From contig JAIUPT010000038.1 of assembly GCA_022315425.1 (NCBI GenBank), positions 1,178,001 through 1,242,000 of the forward strand: a stretch of DNA of 64,000 nt, written 5' to 3'. Both the position numbers and the translations under genes were made by a program. Each line of letters opens with the position of its first letter. The stretch's first letter is position 1. Positions 32,844-44,541 of the stretch are shown piece after piece. This DNA comes from Pseudevernia furfuracea. Its lineage: Eukaryota; Ascomycota; Lecanoromycetes; Lecanorales; Parmeliaceae. Below the pieces are notes generated by a model. The model saw nothing but the letters and a program-made list of their open reading frames with translations, ran no database searches and was not told the origin of the DNA.

Positions 32844-34342
32844 ATGGAGGAGGCGGTGCGGATAACAAACGATGGACGCCAAACGGCCGACCATCTCTGT
32901 GTTCTCATTCATGGGTCAGCTCCATCCTACCTCCTTGTCTATCCTGTTGTCGGTCCGCTAATGAGTTCAAGGCTTTGGGGCAATCCAAGTCATCTATCAT
33001 ACCTCGCATCTACTCTCCGCCACAAACACTCGGGCGAGAAGCTGCACATACTGGTATCGAAGACAAACTCAGAATTCTTCACCTACGATGGAATCGATCT
33101 GGGAGCCGAGCGGGTAACACGGGAAATTGAGACTTATATCGAAGACTTGGAGACAAACGGTAGCCAAATCAAGAAGATCAGTGTTGTTGGGTATTCACTA
33201 GGTGGACTGGTCGCGAGATATACCATTGGACTGCTCTACTCAAAAGGCTGGTTCGAGAGAATAAAGCCCGTCAACTTTACTACTTTCGCCACGCCTCATC
33301 TCGGAGTGAGAACACCGCTTCTCGGAGTCCAATACAGAGGTAAAAAGTTGTCAGCAGAAACGATAGAAAATGATCAGAGCTGAGCAGTTGACACACAGTC
33401 TTCAATTTTCTGGGATCAAGAACATTGTCTGTATCCGGCCGCCAACTCTTCACAATTGACACTTTCCGCGACACAAAGCGCCCTATCCTCTCTGTTCTTG
33501 CAGACCCCGGCAGCATCTTCATGCTTGCGCTTGCAAAATTCAGCCACCGCGTTCTCTACGCGAACATAATCAACGACCGGTCTGCCCCCTATTACACCAC
33601 GAGTATTTCGGTTACAGATCCTTACACCAACCTGGACGCAGTCTCCATCAACTACCTACCCGACTATGCCCCAAATATCATCGACCCCGCCGATCCCGTT
33701 CACTTAAAACCTCCAAAGATCCAGCCACCATTGTTTACCCGCCTTGCAAGTAGCAGCCAGAGTCTACTCGCAAGTGTCCCATCCTTTGCGCTTTTCTCGG
33801 TTCTAGTACCCATTGGCTCGGTCGTGTTCCTAATAAATTCAGGTGTACAACAAGTCCGAAGTCAAAAGCGCATTCGCTTGCATGAAGAAGGCAAAGCTGG
33901 TATTGGCCTTGGAAGCTACAGAATACCTCCCATGGTTGAGAATGCGAGAAGCGCAATGGAAGGCGCTTTTGAGAATATGAATGCCAGACAGGGCCAGCAA
34001 TACCTCCCAGAAACAGCACCCGATGGAAACCGTAAAGGGAAACTTTCCGATGGACAGCAGCAAAATGGGCATGCAGAGAAAAGCTACGAATCTGCGTCTC
34101 GAACATCATCGGACCCCGAAGGCACTGCACCACGTCGAAGTGAATTTCCGACCTTGGCCTTGACACCGCAACAGTTCGAAATGGTGCGAGCACTAGACGA
34201 GGTGGGCTTTCGAAAATATTGTGTACATATTCACGCAGTCCGGCACACTCATGCGGCTATCATTGTGCGAAATCAGAGGCCTTCTTTGGATCAGGGCAAG
34301 ATGATTGTTCGGCATTGGCTGGATGAGGAGTTTGAAATTTGA
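32844..34342 (+). CDS. DUF676 serine esterase/lipase, ROG1-like, 3 exons
   Basis: Exons 32844-32914, 32972-33339 and 33399-34342 give 460 aa. The first intron is 57 nt with no in-frame stop, so an intron-retained frame would hide it; removing it rebuilds the family motif LIHG-LWGNPSHL with the oxyanion His-Gly. The nucleophile elbow is GYSLGG (Ser about 99), and ATPHLGVRTP follows as usual. A hydrophobic stretch (SFALFSVLVPIGSVVFLIN, near residue 290) is a likely membrane segment. The C-terminal part is polar and ends ALDEVGFRKYCVHI, with HTHAAIIVRN. ROG1-family enzymes act on monoacyl- or phospholipids at membranes and lipid droplets; the substrate here is unknown. Confidence 0.87.
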
Positions 34343-35247
34343 GGATTTACCATAGGCATATATATATGTATAGCGTTTGTATTGAGATGTTAAGGATTTG
34401 GTCGGCGTTGTGCATTGACCTTGAAATGGTTGGGTTGCTGTGCATGCTGGTGAAGGTCATTAGCGCTATCAAAGTTAGATCCTAGACGAGCTACGAGGCG
34501 CTACTTGGCCAATTGTGGCTATGTGAAAGATGCAGTTGTAAAGAGAGCCAATCATGAATGAAAAATGTGCAGAGAATGCAGGGCCTTGTATTGAATCAAG
34601 CAGCACAAGCATTAGCCTTGGTAATATATATGCAAGCTGTTAGCTGACTTGAAAGACTACGACGCTCCCAAACTACCTTAGTGACATTACCGATGGTGCC
34701 GACAATTGACCAGCTGCACTAATAAGGTACTATACATCTGCTCCTTTGAATTACCCTTCCACCCTCCTATACCAAACATTCTTGCGCCAACTTGTTCAGT
34801 TAGAATCGCAGCTTTGCCTCAAAATTCATTGATAAATGATGATTGATAATTGATAATTTTGGGGGTAGGTAAGTCGTGAAATGTCCGTCGTAGTGGTACT
34901 TTCTTTCATCAAATAAGTCAACGCAGTCCTTCCCAAATTTAAATTGTGGAGTCATGGACGCTGGTTGAGTGTACGATGATGCAAGCATGTTGTGCACCTT
35001 TCAAATCAATTACACCCTTCCTTTTCGCACTTCGCTCTGTGTCTTCGATTCATCTCAATCTGCATCATTGAATAATCCTCCACCACACCTCCACAGTCGT
35101 CCGACAGCTGTCCAATCATAACTACTATCATACAATTGGGTTCAACTCATTTCAATACCCTAATGCTCTACTTCTCCAGTTTCTGCTATTTTTTTTCCCG
35201 TCTCATGCTGCCCAAGAATCATCAATCAAGCAATCATCTGCTGCATC
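34343..35247. other. Intergenic (0.9 kb)
   Basis: No supported gene. A short ATATATATAT run follows the lipase stop, and a TGATTGATAATTGATAAT-like near-repeat lies near 34838-34857. Confidence 0.45.
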
Positions 35248-37277
35248 ATGGAGTGCTGGGCTCATTACACTCGTGAATGCAGGTCTCGCAGTCAACTTGT
35301 CACCGAGGAGAGAGACTTGTGTCTGCACTACACGGATAAGGCTTTTCCTCTGCCTATGCACGGCCCGAGAAACAGCATGATTCGGCGAGTACTTCCAAAT
35401 GGCCGAATTCCACACGGTACGCACGCTTCGGATTTGTTCTTGCCTATTTAGTACCAGATCTTGAGCCGCAAGACACAATTCTGGAGCAAACTTCTGCCAC
35501 TACTCCCGCAAGTTTCGTGCGTTGATCAAGCAATGTTGACTCCGAAATGTGCGTAGTCTGCGTTGTCGGCGCTGGGATTTCGGGACTAAGATGTGCCGAG
35601 GTGCTGGCTCAGAACGGTCTGAAGGTGACGATACTTGAGGGGCGTGACCGCATAGGAGGGCGTGTGAGTTGATTTCGATGGTATAGAAGACTGAGTGTAG
35701 CTGAATAGACATCAGGTACACCAGGGCAGCCAACAGGGCCATCTGATTGACTTGTACATCATCCCTCTCTCGTGGGATTTTTGTGCCAAGATCACTAACA
35801 TCAACCAGGGGGCCAAACTGGATTCATGTGAAACATAAACACTGATAATAAGTTCTACTCTTAAGAAGCTAATTCGTTCTATGAAGGGCACCGACCACAA
35901 CCCGATTCTGGAGCTCGCGGAAAAGACTCGCGACACAACCTTCTCTCCTCCTGAAGATGCCACCCCTTCTCTGTATGACGAATCGGGTCACCTTGTCGAG
36001 GGCCAAACAGCAAAGAAGCATTCCGAGCTTGTCTGGGAAATTATATCCAATGCCTTCAAGTACAGCAGAGAGAATGGCCCCTCGATACCACCGCAAAGCT
36101 CTCTTATGGACTTCTTTAGGAGCGAAGTGAAGGGGAAGGGACTGGATGATGCGTCCTCCAAGCTAATCTTCCAAATGGCTCGAATGTGGGGAGACTTCGT
36201 GGGCGAGCCCATCGAGAAGCAAAGCCTGAGGTTCTTCTGGCTCGAAGAATGCATCGAAGGCGGTAAGTAGCCACCCTTGAGATGACTCTTAGCAGATGTT
36301 GATAAATGTACCGCTACTCACATTTCTAAGAGAATCTCTTCTTGGCAAGCACCTACAAATCAATTCTCGACCTCATCGCCAAAGGCGCATTAGCCAAGGC
36401 CGAGCTCCAAATCTCTACCAAGGTTACTTCCTTCAAATCAAGCATCCAAAGCGGACAACCACCCTCGGTCACCATCACCACGGCGTCCAATGACATCGTA
36501 AAGTTTGACGAAGTGATCGTGACCTGCCCCTTGGGCTGGCTGAAACGTAACATTTCCTCCTTCTCGCCAACCCTTCCCTCTCGGATCACCGCGGCTATCG
36601 AGCACATATCCTACGGTCGTCTCGAGAAAGTTTACATCACCTTTCCCACCGCGTTCTGGCTCTCGTCATGTTCGCTAGGGACAGTGAGCGCATTCTTCTC
36701 CCAATTTCTCCCTCCCACGTACGCTTCGGGCCAGAATCCAGAACGCTGGACCACGGAATGCGTTTCGCTCGCGTCCCTCCCCGGGTCTTGCGCGCACCCG
36801 ACGCTCCTATTCTACTTCCACGGACCCTGTGCTCAGCACGTCACCTCTCTGATCCAAGGCCTCGACCCAGCCTCCAAGGAATACTTCTCCCGCCTCGACG
36901 CCTTCTTCCGCCCCTACTATTCGCTCCTACCGGGTTATTCGTCCTCGTCGCCTGATTGCAACCCATCCGGGATCTTTGTCACGAACTGGCAGAACGACGA
37001 GCTCGCAGGGTTTGGCTCTTATACGACGTTTCAGGCCAGCGATCCAGCAAAGGATGGGGAGGTGCAGCTGGATAAGGATATCGAGACGCTGAGGGAGGGT
37101 TGCCCGGAGAGGGGTATTTGGTTCGCGGGTGAGCATACGGCTCCATTCGTGGCGTTGGGGACTGTGACTGGGGCGTATTGGAGCGGCGAGGCTGTTGCAA
37201 AGAGGGTAGCGGAGGGTTATGGGTTAAGCGGTGGGCATGAGAGCAAGCAAGACTCAACAGGTCAGTCTGTGAAATGA
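35248..37277 (+). CDS. FAD-dependent amine oxidase (polyamine-oxidase-like), 6 exons
   Basis: Exons: 35248-35416, 35557-35663, 35716-35753, 35809-35827, 35887-36262, 36331-37277; total 551 aa, all phases consistent. The FAD Rossmann motif is HVCVVGAGISGLRC then VTILEGRDRIGGRVHQ; it only appears complete when the first intron is removed. Exons 3 and 4 (38 and 19 nt) encode GHLIDL and GPNWIHG, a block conserved in flavin amine oxidases. The C-terminal FAD contact is WFAGEHTAPFVALGTVTGAY. The family oxidises polyamines or related amines to aldehydes with release of hydrogen peroxide. The first 56 residues precede the FAD fold and have no clear targeting signal. The first intron is an introner-like element. 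Exact substrate unknown. Confidence 0.87.
35417..35556 (+). mobile_element. Introner-like element 6, first intron of the amine oxidase gene (140 nt)
   Basis: Starts GTACGCACGCTTCGGA and ends TTGACTCCGAAATGTGCG then TAG. The core GAGCCGCAAGACACAATTC matches the copies in nth1 and the LYR gene. Phase 1; splicing joins CCA CAC G to TC TGC, giving PHVCVVGAG. An ATG inside the element's last ten bases (35547) could be mistaken for the gene start. Confidence 0.85.
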
Positions 37278-37615
37278 TAAAATTGGGCGGAGTATAGTGA
37301 GATACCACGGCATCTCGAACCCTCTTGTTCGATGTCGAGCTCTGACGGAGCATTCAAGACAGACAGCTCAAGGAGCAAATGGATGGAGTCAAAAGCAGAC
37401 TTTTGTACGAGCTATCTTAGAGACATGAGATGAGACGATGATTACAAACACGCATCCACCAGCGCCAAAACAAAGCCATGTACAGGAAGATATCATCGTA
37501 TGCTTCGCTCGTGAGAGAAGCCAGTGCCAAAACATAAGGAGACTGCCAACATGTTATATGTACGTGTGCTCAAGCACTCATTCTGCTGTCGCCAAACCGA
37601 GTCGAAGAACTTTCT
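37278..37615. other. Convergent intergenic
   Basis: 338 bp of 3' sequence of two converging genes; nothing else seen. Confidence 0.5.
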
Positions 37616-39261
37616 TCAACCCCTGACCAATTCTCCGAGTCTCTTCTCCAAGATCTGCCTACCCTCGTAGGTCTTCCACACCTCATGCGGCGCCGCATTA
37701 ACCACATCCCAGCTAATTAATTTGTCCGTAATCAACGTCAGGTCTCTCTGCTTCCTCTCCCACTCATCATCTTTCCTAACGTTGATACCTGAACTTACCA
37801 CCACGAGTGGGGTTTTAGGGCTCTGTATGTTTCTTGCTTGGCTCACTTCATTCTTCGTAAGGGAATTGGCAACAAGGTTCTCCTGTAGCTTCGCTTTGAT
37901 ATACTTCCCGCCCTGGTATGCCGAACGACCGTAAACCCGATCTTCGGGCTTGCGACCCTTGACGATGGCACCAAAGAGACGATCGTACCCTAGTGGAGAG
38001 ATAATGCCGCGTGCCCAAAGAACGAAGCCTCGACCCGGTTGGCCGATGTTGTGTAGCAGGTCTTCGTGTAGGGCATCGATGAGCATGATGCCAGTAATTT
38101 GGCGGACGTGACGGCTGGCAAAGATGCGGCTGTAGATGCCTCCTACACCTGCCGAGACAAGAATCCATGGTGATTGTTCGCCAGCACGTGCAAGAGCTTC
38201 GGAGAGGGCATCCGAGGTCATGCCTGCTGAGTGTGGGGAGGGTGCATTGTCTGACCAGGCGAGGCCTGGGCGGTCGTAGTAGCAGTAGCGGTAGATGGTG
38301 CCGTTGTTGTAGGCTTGGTAGACCCAGTCTTCGAATGTGTCCTCCACGGGGTTCTCTCCGGCTTCGAGAAGCACGGTAGGGTTGCGCTTGCCCTCGGCGT
38401 TGTATGTCACATTGCCAACACAGGCCAGATGAAGCTGATATTTGTCCCCATCGACGAAGTATCGTTTTCCAGGAGGTGCTAGAGCTGCATCGCGGGAGCG
38501 TAGGATGAGGGTTGCAGTCAAAAGAATCACAACGGCAATCATGACTACCATGATTATAAATTCGACAAGAACAGCAAGCCATTCACGAACGGTACGGCGG
38601 CTCTCCTTGCGTCCCGTAAGGCGCTCTTCCTCCTCCTTCTTTCCCCATGCTACAACTCGATCTGTAAGGACGTTGTAGAGTGCAATAAGTGTAGCCCACA
38701 CGACGGACGCAATGCCGACCCAGCCTTCCTCCACACGTATACGAGCAACGGCGACGATGATGATCATGTCGATCAGCAAGAAAGCTGCCACGATGAGACT
38801 GCCCACCTGCATGGCTTTGGAAGGCGTAGAAAAGAAGAGTATGGCGACAAGAAGGTTGCCAAGAGTGAGGGTGGTGTATGAGAAATCAAAGAAGCCGGAG
38901 CCACGAGAATGCATCATCGGCGGGCTGACGAAGATTGAGACGAGAAGTAGCACCCACCAGAGGAAGCTGATTATAGCGAAGAGGACAGAAAAATAGCGAA
39001 GAGCTCGAACGCTCCAAAGGTTGTATGGGGATACCTGATAAGCTGTTTAGTAGAATGCTACCATGACGTTTCTGCAAGACATACAGCTGGGTCATCTGGG
39101 TCCAGGAATCCATCGTTTCGAGGGGGCAATAAACGCGTCCTCTCATCTGGTTCACGCCCTCCGGAGCGACGAGTTTGCTGGTTGCTATCGTCGCCATTTT
39201 GTTCAGCCTCATCGCCCTCATCATGTTCCTCTCCATTCTTGGAACCCCACAGTGAAACCAT
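37616..39261 (-). CDS. DUF2417 membrane protein with alpha/beta-hydrolase fold, 2 exons
   Basis: Exons 39261-39085 and 39034-37616 give 531 aa; the join reads DPDDPA-VSPYNLWSVRAL. The N-terminal 59 residues are acidic and polar. Five hydrophobic segments follow (the first around FAIISFLWWVLLLVSIFV, the last around LAVLVEFIIMVVMIAVVILL). The C-terminal half, from about residue 235 (FVDGDKYQLHLACVGN), is an alpha/beta-hydrolase domain with CYYDRPGLAWSD and LIDALHEDLL. At the nucleophile elbow the sequence is LVSAGVGGIYSR, where Gly stands in place of the expected Ser, so a classical serine hydrolase mechanism seems unlikely. Function of the family is not established. Confidence 0.85.
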
Positions 39262-39917
39262 ATTTGTCTGCGACAAGCAATCTCGGTTGCAAGTGTGGAG
39301 CGACGCTTGATGGAGGAGGTCGGCAAGAAGTTTTGCCTAGGTAGTGTAGAAGCGAGCTGTTGGTCGAGTCAGTGAGGGATGAAAGATTAAGCTGATGGAG
39401 TGAATGACTGGAGGACGACGACATACCAGGCTTTTATGATTTTTTGTTTTTCTGTTCTCGTGTTCTTGTGTTCTTGTGTTCTTGTGTTCTTCTGTTTGAG
39501 GGTGATGGCTATACAGCATAGCACAATGTAAAGTTAGAGGCAAGAGATGGAGGGAGTAGTGAGGTAGGTAGTTGTGAAAGAGTTGGGGAGTATGGTAGCG
39601 TAGAGGCGGAGGCGGAGGAGGGGGGGGAATTCACTGGATTTTCCTTGAAGCGCACATGGTTTGCAGATCTCTCTAGACTCTTGGCATTCCTAGGACTAAG
39701 GTATTCCTCGGGTCCACCTCCCCACCAAGATTAGATGAATCTAGAGCCTTATCTACACTATTACATAATCACCACTCTACCTACGGCTAAATCTCAACAA
39801 ACACCCTTAGCTCGCTCATTGCTCTTATATTATTATGAGCATCAAGTATTCATATTGTCTTGCTCGTAGTTGTAAGGAACGGCTTGACAATATTAATACT
39901 GAATGAAATAATTTATC
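39262..39917. other. Divergent intergenic between the DUF2417 gene and PPE1
   Basis: 656 bp holding both promoters, a tandem repeat at 39454-39491, and a purine-rich run (GGCGGAGGCGGAGGAGGGG-like) near 39606-39628. No supported frame. Confidence 0.45.
39454..39491. repeat. 8-mer tandem repeat, GTTCTTGT about x4.7
   Basis: One variant unit (GTTCTCGT) followed by three exact GTTCTTGT units and part of another. It lies in the 5' untranslated or promoter region of the DUF2417 gene. Confidence 0.85.
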
Positions 39918-41506
39918 ATGAGTGACCTCCAACGTTCTTTCGCCAAAGCCAAGCTTGCCGCTTTACCATTTCAACCGCCCCTTCCTCCTGAAGAAGACGA
40001 AGAAGAAGAAGAAGAAGAAGAAGAAGAAAAAGAACAAGGGGAGGAGGAAGAGGAGAAGGATCACGACGATCAGTTCGCTGGTTGGAGACCATTACCAGAT
40101 CCTGCTCACGACGATGACTCCTCCTCCGCATCTTCCACTTCATCTACTGGTACAATAATACCCTCTCCGAGTAAGAATCTTTTTGCTAGGCCCAAGTAAC
40201 TCCCCCTTTTCTTCCCCATTGGCCATCCAACCTCTGAGCCTGCACCACCACCCTTCCGCTTATCTTATCTGCCTTTCATCTTCTCCCTACAACAATGTAC
40301 ATTTGTAGCATATATGTAAATGACAACTTTCCATTTCCAAACGGCTTGGTCTAAATACCCTTCTTGAACACAGGTTTTCCACTGGTAGAAGGACGCTAGA
40401 TCCACTTCCTTGGAATGACTACTTCACTCGAGAGCTCTATTTGAAAGTTTCTCGTCCCACTGAGAATGTCACATATCATGCATACATAACACCACCCACC
40501 GCTAAAGGCCCTCTCCTCGTAACCCATCACGGAGCCGGCTCCTCAGGTTTATCATTTGCCCTTTTCGCTTCTGAGGTGCGGAAGGCCCTCCCGAACGCTG
40601 GTATACTGTCTCTTGATGCTCGAGGTCATGGGGAGACGGTCATTGAGCAGCTTGATGGTCAAAGCAACAATGCCGACCTCGACCTCAGTCTGGAGACCTT
40701 GAGTCAAGACCTGCTCGATGTCATACATATGACATCAACCCAGATGGCTTGGTCGGAACTACCTGGCCTGGTCTTGATCGGCCACAGTCTTGGTGGGGCT
40801 GTGGTGACAAATGTAGCCGTCAATGGAAAGCTTGGTAATGCGGTTTTAGGCTATGCTGTGCTGGACGTTGTTGAAGGTATACTTTCCAAAAAGCTCCCCT
40901 CGCTTCTGATAATGATGTTTGACCTTCCCATGGTGCAGGGTCTGCCATTGATGCACTGCAAAGCATGCAGTCATATCTGTCCACCAGACCGAAGACGTTT
41001 CCCTCCATCACTTCGAGTATCGAATGGCAGTAAGTAGTCTTCAAAATCCATAGTCGTCTCGTTTAGCACTGATGCGCTGACCTCAAACAAGTACACGCTC
41101 TCGCACAATCCGCAACAGTACATCTGCGCGTATCTCTGTCCCGTCTCTTCTTCGTCACGTTCCTTCAAACACATCTCATCAATGGACCTGGCGAACGGAC
41201 CTCGCAGCCACACAGCCCTACTGGGAAGGCTGGTTTGCTGGCCTTAGCCGAAAATTCTTGGATGCAAAGGGCGGAAAGCTGCTTTTGCTTGCTGGCACTG
41301 ATAGATTAGACAAAGAACTAATGATTGGGCAAATGCAAGGGAAATATCAACTGCAAGTCTTTCCCGAAGCAGGCCATTTCGTTCATGAAGATCAAGCGCA
41401 GAAGACAGCAATGATAGTTGCAGATTTCTATCGCAGAAACGATAGAAGTGCATTGGTGCTGCCGCCGAAAGTGGGGGCAATGTCGAAGCCCAAGACTCTA
41501 GCTTGA
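39918..41506 (+). CDS. ppe1: Protein phosphatase methylesterase 1 (PPE1/PME-1), 4 exons
   Basis: Exons 39918-40195, 40374-40876, 40939-41029 and 41092-41506 give 428 aa, all in phase. The N-terminus MSDLQRSFAKAKLAALPF is the family start, followed by a long Glu tract (residues about 25-47, from a GAA repeat) and SSASSTSSTGTIIPSPSKN. The hydrolase core has HHGAGSSGLSFA (oxyanion), LSLDARGHGET, GHSLGGAV with the nucleophile Ser at about 231, and AGHFVHEDQ with the catalytic His. It removes the C-terminal methyl ester from the PP2A catalytic subunit and so counteracts Ppm1. The splice AA|G across the 178-nt first intron gives ARPKFSTGRRTLDPLPW. The gene ends 79 bp from the converging DUF1746 gene. 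Confidence 0.95.
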
Positions 41507-41585
41507 TACCCTAGTCCAAGTGATATTTACAAGACACCACACGCCTTGCTTGTTGGTAATCATATAGACAGGATATACGCTACTT

Positions 41586-42629
41586 TCACTGAGCCTGCTG
41601 AAGTCTCTCTCCTAGTCGATAGCTCAATGTTCTCCCCGCTACAGCAGCAACGGCTGCAGCGCCTGAAGCAGTCGCTTCACCAGAAGTATCCGCACGGCGG
41701 CGCCACTGAGAGCGGATAGTGTCCATGATATGTATGTTCACAACAACTGCCTCGCCGGTGAGGAAGGGATCCAAAGGGTGTTGATCTCGCGGCTCAGTGC
41801 GTTCGTCAGAGTCAAGTAATTCATCTCGCTCTCTGTCCTCATCGCCTCCTGTTCGACCAGACGAAGTATGCCGTAAGTCTTGGAGCTCAATGCCGTCCTG
41901 AGCAGTGTCGTCCCGCCTCAGCATTCCTCTCTCCTCAGAATCATGATCCTGTCTCGCTTCCTCAACCTCTTCTACCAGAACGTCTCCGTTCTCAACCGCG
42001 AGATTCTTCCTCTCAAGCGTAACCGCCAAAATCAGTACTTGCAGTGCTAAAACCAATGCATCCAGAATCAGCAATCTCCATCTGCTGACCGGACTCTCCT
42101 GGCCCACAAAGTCAATCAGTAGCCCACCGAGTAGATAGCCCCTCGTGGCTTCTCCGGCAGCCGGCGATCTGAACAGAATGTGTAAAAGGATGCAGATGAT
42201 GTTGTTGCCAAAGATCATGCCGATGTAGGGACGGTGTGTGGGCGGCGGCGGCGGAAATATGGAAGGCTTAGGAGTAAAATAGAACCAGTGCGGTAAGGCA
42301 CGCAGAAGGAACTTGAAGAGCGAGATACTGTATATCATGTTAGCGAATATATGGGGGTTAGATGCGCATTGCCGAGGGTATAGGAGGACGCACTCCATGT
42401 AATAAAGGATCGAGAGTTGGCAATAGAAAACGATATCAATGTTCCGGACGAGATGATCTAAGAACGCCGCCCTCTGCTCTCGCTGTCTGCGTCGCTTCCG
42501 CTGTACAGAGTCATCATCGCTATTTGCAGCCACGGCAGTGGCGCGGGCTATCGCATGAGCGTTCGAGGTGTCGTCGTCGTTACGGTCATGAGGGGCGTGG
42601 TCTGAGGCTGAAGGGGAGGCATCATTCAT
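41586..42629 (-). CDS. DUF1746 membrane protein, likely DSC E3 ligase subunit Dsc4, 2 exons
   Basis: Exons 42629-42394 and 42327-41586 give 325 aa. The whole span is open, but a 66-nt piece has a GTGCGT donor, a GCTAACATG branch site and a CAG acceptor; removing it gives SILYYMDISLFKFLLRAL, which is the compact helix expected in DUF1746. Conserved segments: HLVRNIDIVFYCQLSILYYM, then IGMIFGNNIICILLHILF, LLGGLLIDFVGQESPVSRW and LLILDALVLALQVLILAV, that is about four membrane helices. The rest is a polar, acidic tail. The DSC complex is a Golgi/endosome E3 ligase needed for SREBP activation in fungi; membership is inferred from the domain. Confidence 0.8.
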   Translation of the reverse strand: MNDASPSASDHAPHDRNDDDTSNAHAIARATAVAANSDDDSVQRKRRRQREQRAAFLDHLVRNIDIVFYCQLSILYYMECVLLYPRQCASNPHIFANMIYSISLFKFLLRALPHWFYFTPKPSIFPPPPPTHRPYIGMIFGNNIICILLHILFRSPAAGEATRGYLLGGLLIDFVGQESPVSRWRLLILDALVLALQVLILAVTLERKNLAVENGDVLVEEVEEARQDHDSEERGMLRRDDTAQDGIELQDLRHTSSGRTGGDEDRERDELLDSDERTEPRDQHPLDPFLTGEAVVVNIHIMDTIRSQWRRRADTSGEATASGAAAVAAVAGRTLSYRLGERLQQAQ

Positions 42630-43178
42630 GTCTCATAAGTCAGACATTGGTCCTGTCTCGAAGCAAAAGCTGTGCAACGAGCTGAATATGTGTAGGTAGC
42701 AAAGGCCAATTTTACATACTTATACAAAATAAAGTAGAGACCCCTCGGACCATTAGGTTGTGACTTCCCCGAGCTTCTATACAATGCTGATTCATATGGC
42801 GCCGCACTACTCGTATTTACCGATAAGTTCAATTTATCTAAAAGTGCAACGTTTTATCACTGGTCCCCATCCCTCACGTTCAAAGAAGATATTTCGCATA
42901 CACGGTTGTTGAGAACATGGAGCTGAATACGTCGATCAGCGGAAATACCTTGTCAAAGTGGTTCATTGTGAAGATATCCTCAAGCCAATTTGGTAATTTT
43001 GAGAAAGACTACTGAAAAGAGCACTAGTGGAAAAATACGGGTAGTGCTTGCCATTCACTTGGCGCGCTCGCGTTTATAAATACAGCGCGTTAGCTTCGCA
43101 AAGCAGTCGTCTTTACCGGCATCTCATCCCTCTGTGAGTGCTTCAGCAGACATTCAGCCTTCCTGTCCTTGAAAGCCA
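42630..43178. other. Divergent intergenic between the DUF1746 gene and rfc2
   Basis: 549 bp with both promoters. GGCGCGCTCGCG-type GC steps lie near 43062. No supported frame. Confidence 0.45.
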
Positions 43179-44541
43179 ATGGCAAACTTTTTCGACAACA
43201 AGGCTCGTGCAGCCGCTGTCGCCGCGACTAATGGAACCTCTTCATCCAAAGCCGCAGCCCCCAAAGAGTCCCAGAATCTGCAACCTTGGGTGGAGAAGTA
43301 GTAGGTTGAACAACTACCTGATGTGCTCGCAAGATCGTTGCTGACTTCAAAAAGCCGTCCAAAGAGCTTGAACGATGTTACAGCTCAGGATCACACAATC
43401 ACTGTTCTACAGCGCACATTACAAGCTTCTAATGTATGGGTTTCCCAAGCAACAGACGGTATACCGACTAACCGAGCCGGCAGTTACCCCATATGCTATT
43501 TTATGGCCCTCCAGGAACAGGCAAGACGTCCACAATTCTCGCCCTGGCTAAAGAGCTTTACGGCCCCGAAATGTTCAGGACCCGCGTGCTTGAGCTCAAT
43601 GCCTCTGACGAACGTGGTATCTCAATAGTGCGAGAAAAGGTGAAAGATTTTGCAAGAATGCAGCTCTCAAACCCACCTCCACATTATCAAGATCGGTACC
43701 CGTGCCCGCCGTACAAGATCATCATTCTCGACGAGGCAGACAGTATGACGCAAGACGCTCAGAGCGCGTTGAGAAGGACAATGGAGACGTACAGTAAGAT
43801 CACAAGATTTTGCTTGATCTGCAACTATGTCACAAGAATCATTGATCCGTTGGCAAGTAGATGCAGCAAATTTCGTTTCAAGATGCTGGATCAAGGAAAT
43901 GCCAAGAAGAGGCTGGAAGACATTGCTGAAAAAGAAAACGTGAATTTGGAAGATGGCGCCGTCGACAAGCTGATCAAGTGCAGCGAGGGAGATCTTAGAA
44001 AGGCGATCACTTTCCTCCAGAGTGCAGCAAGATTAATGGGTGTTGTGAAGACATCTCGTTCAAGATCGAACGGAAACTCGAAGAGGACAGACCTTGAAGA
44101 TGACGAGGATGAGGACGCTATGGAGGTGGATGGAGTTGATGAGTCAATGGTCACGATCAAGAGTATTGAAGAAATAGCTGGCGTCATTCCGAGCGACCTC
44201 ATTGACAGATTGCTTCAAGCCATGCAGCCAAGGTCGAAGGGAGCCGTGTACGAAGCTGTAGCCAAGCAAGTAACGGACTTGGTGGCCGATGGGTGGAGTG
44301 CTACGCAAGTTGTAACGCAGGTACAAATACACCTCGTCGCTTTTCCAGTGGAAACGTTGCTGATCTTGAATCCCAGCTCTACCAAAAGATCGTATATGAC
44401 GATGCACTGAGCAACAAGCAGAAGAATAAGATCGTCATGCAATTCTCAGACGTCGACAAGCGCCTCGTCGATGGCGCAGACGAACATTTGACCGTCTTAG
44501 ATTTGGCTTTGCAAGTGTCTGGCGTTCTTGCAGAGACATGA
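43179..44541 (+). CDS. rfc2: Replication factor C subunit Rfc2 (clamp loader), 4 exons
   Basis: Exons 43179-43300, 43355-43433, 43484-44320 and 44377-44541 give 400 aa. QPWVEKYRPKSLNDVTAQDH and NLPHMLFYGPPGTGKTS are the family start; both appear only after splicing. Walker A GPPGTGKT is at about 75-82, Walker B LDEAD at about 149-153, sensor 1 around ICNYVTRI, and the arginine finger in ASRCSKF. The C-terminal collar domain starts near GVIPSDLIDRLL. Compared with yeast Rfc2 there is an acidic insertion (DLEDDEDEDAMEVDGVDE) before the collar. It loads PCNA onto primed DNA within RFC and takes part in checkpoint RFC variants. The assignment to Rfc2, rather than Rfc3/4/5, rests on the near-identical N-terminus and NASDERGI region. 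Confidence 0.96.

Noticed and set aside
37848..38582. 244-codon minus-strand open frame
   Set aside because: An alternative frame inside the DUF2417 coding exon; the real frame has clear conserved motifs.
40196..40373. PPE1 first intron (178 nt) as another mobile intron
   Set aside because: Length fits, but neither end nor core matches the family.
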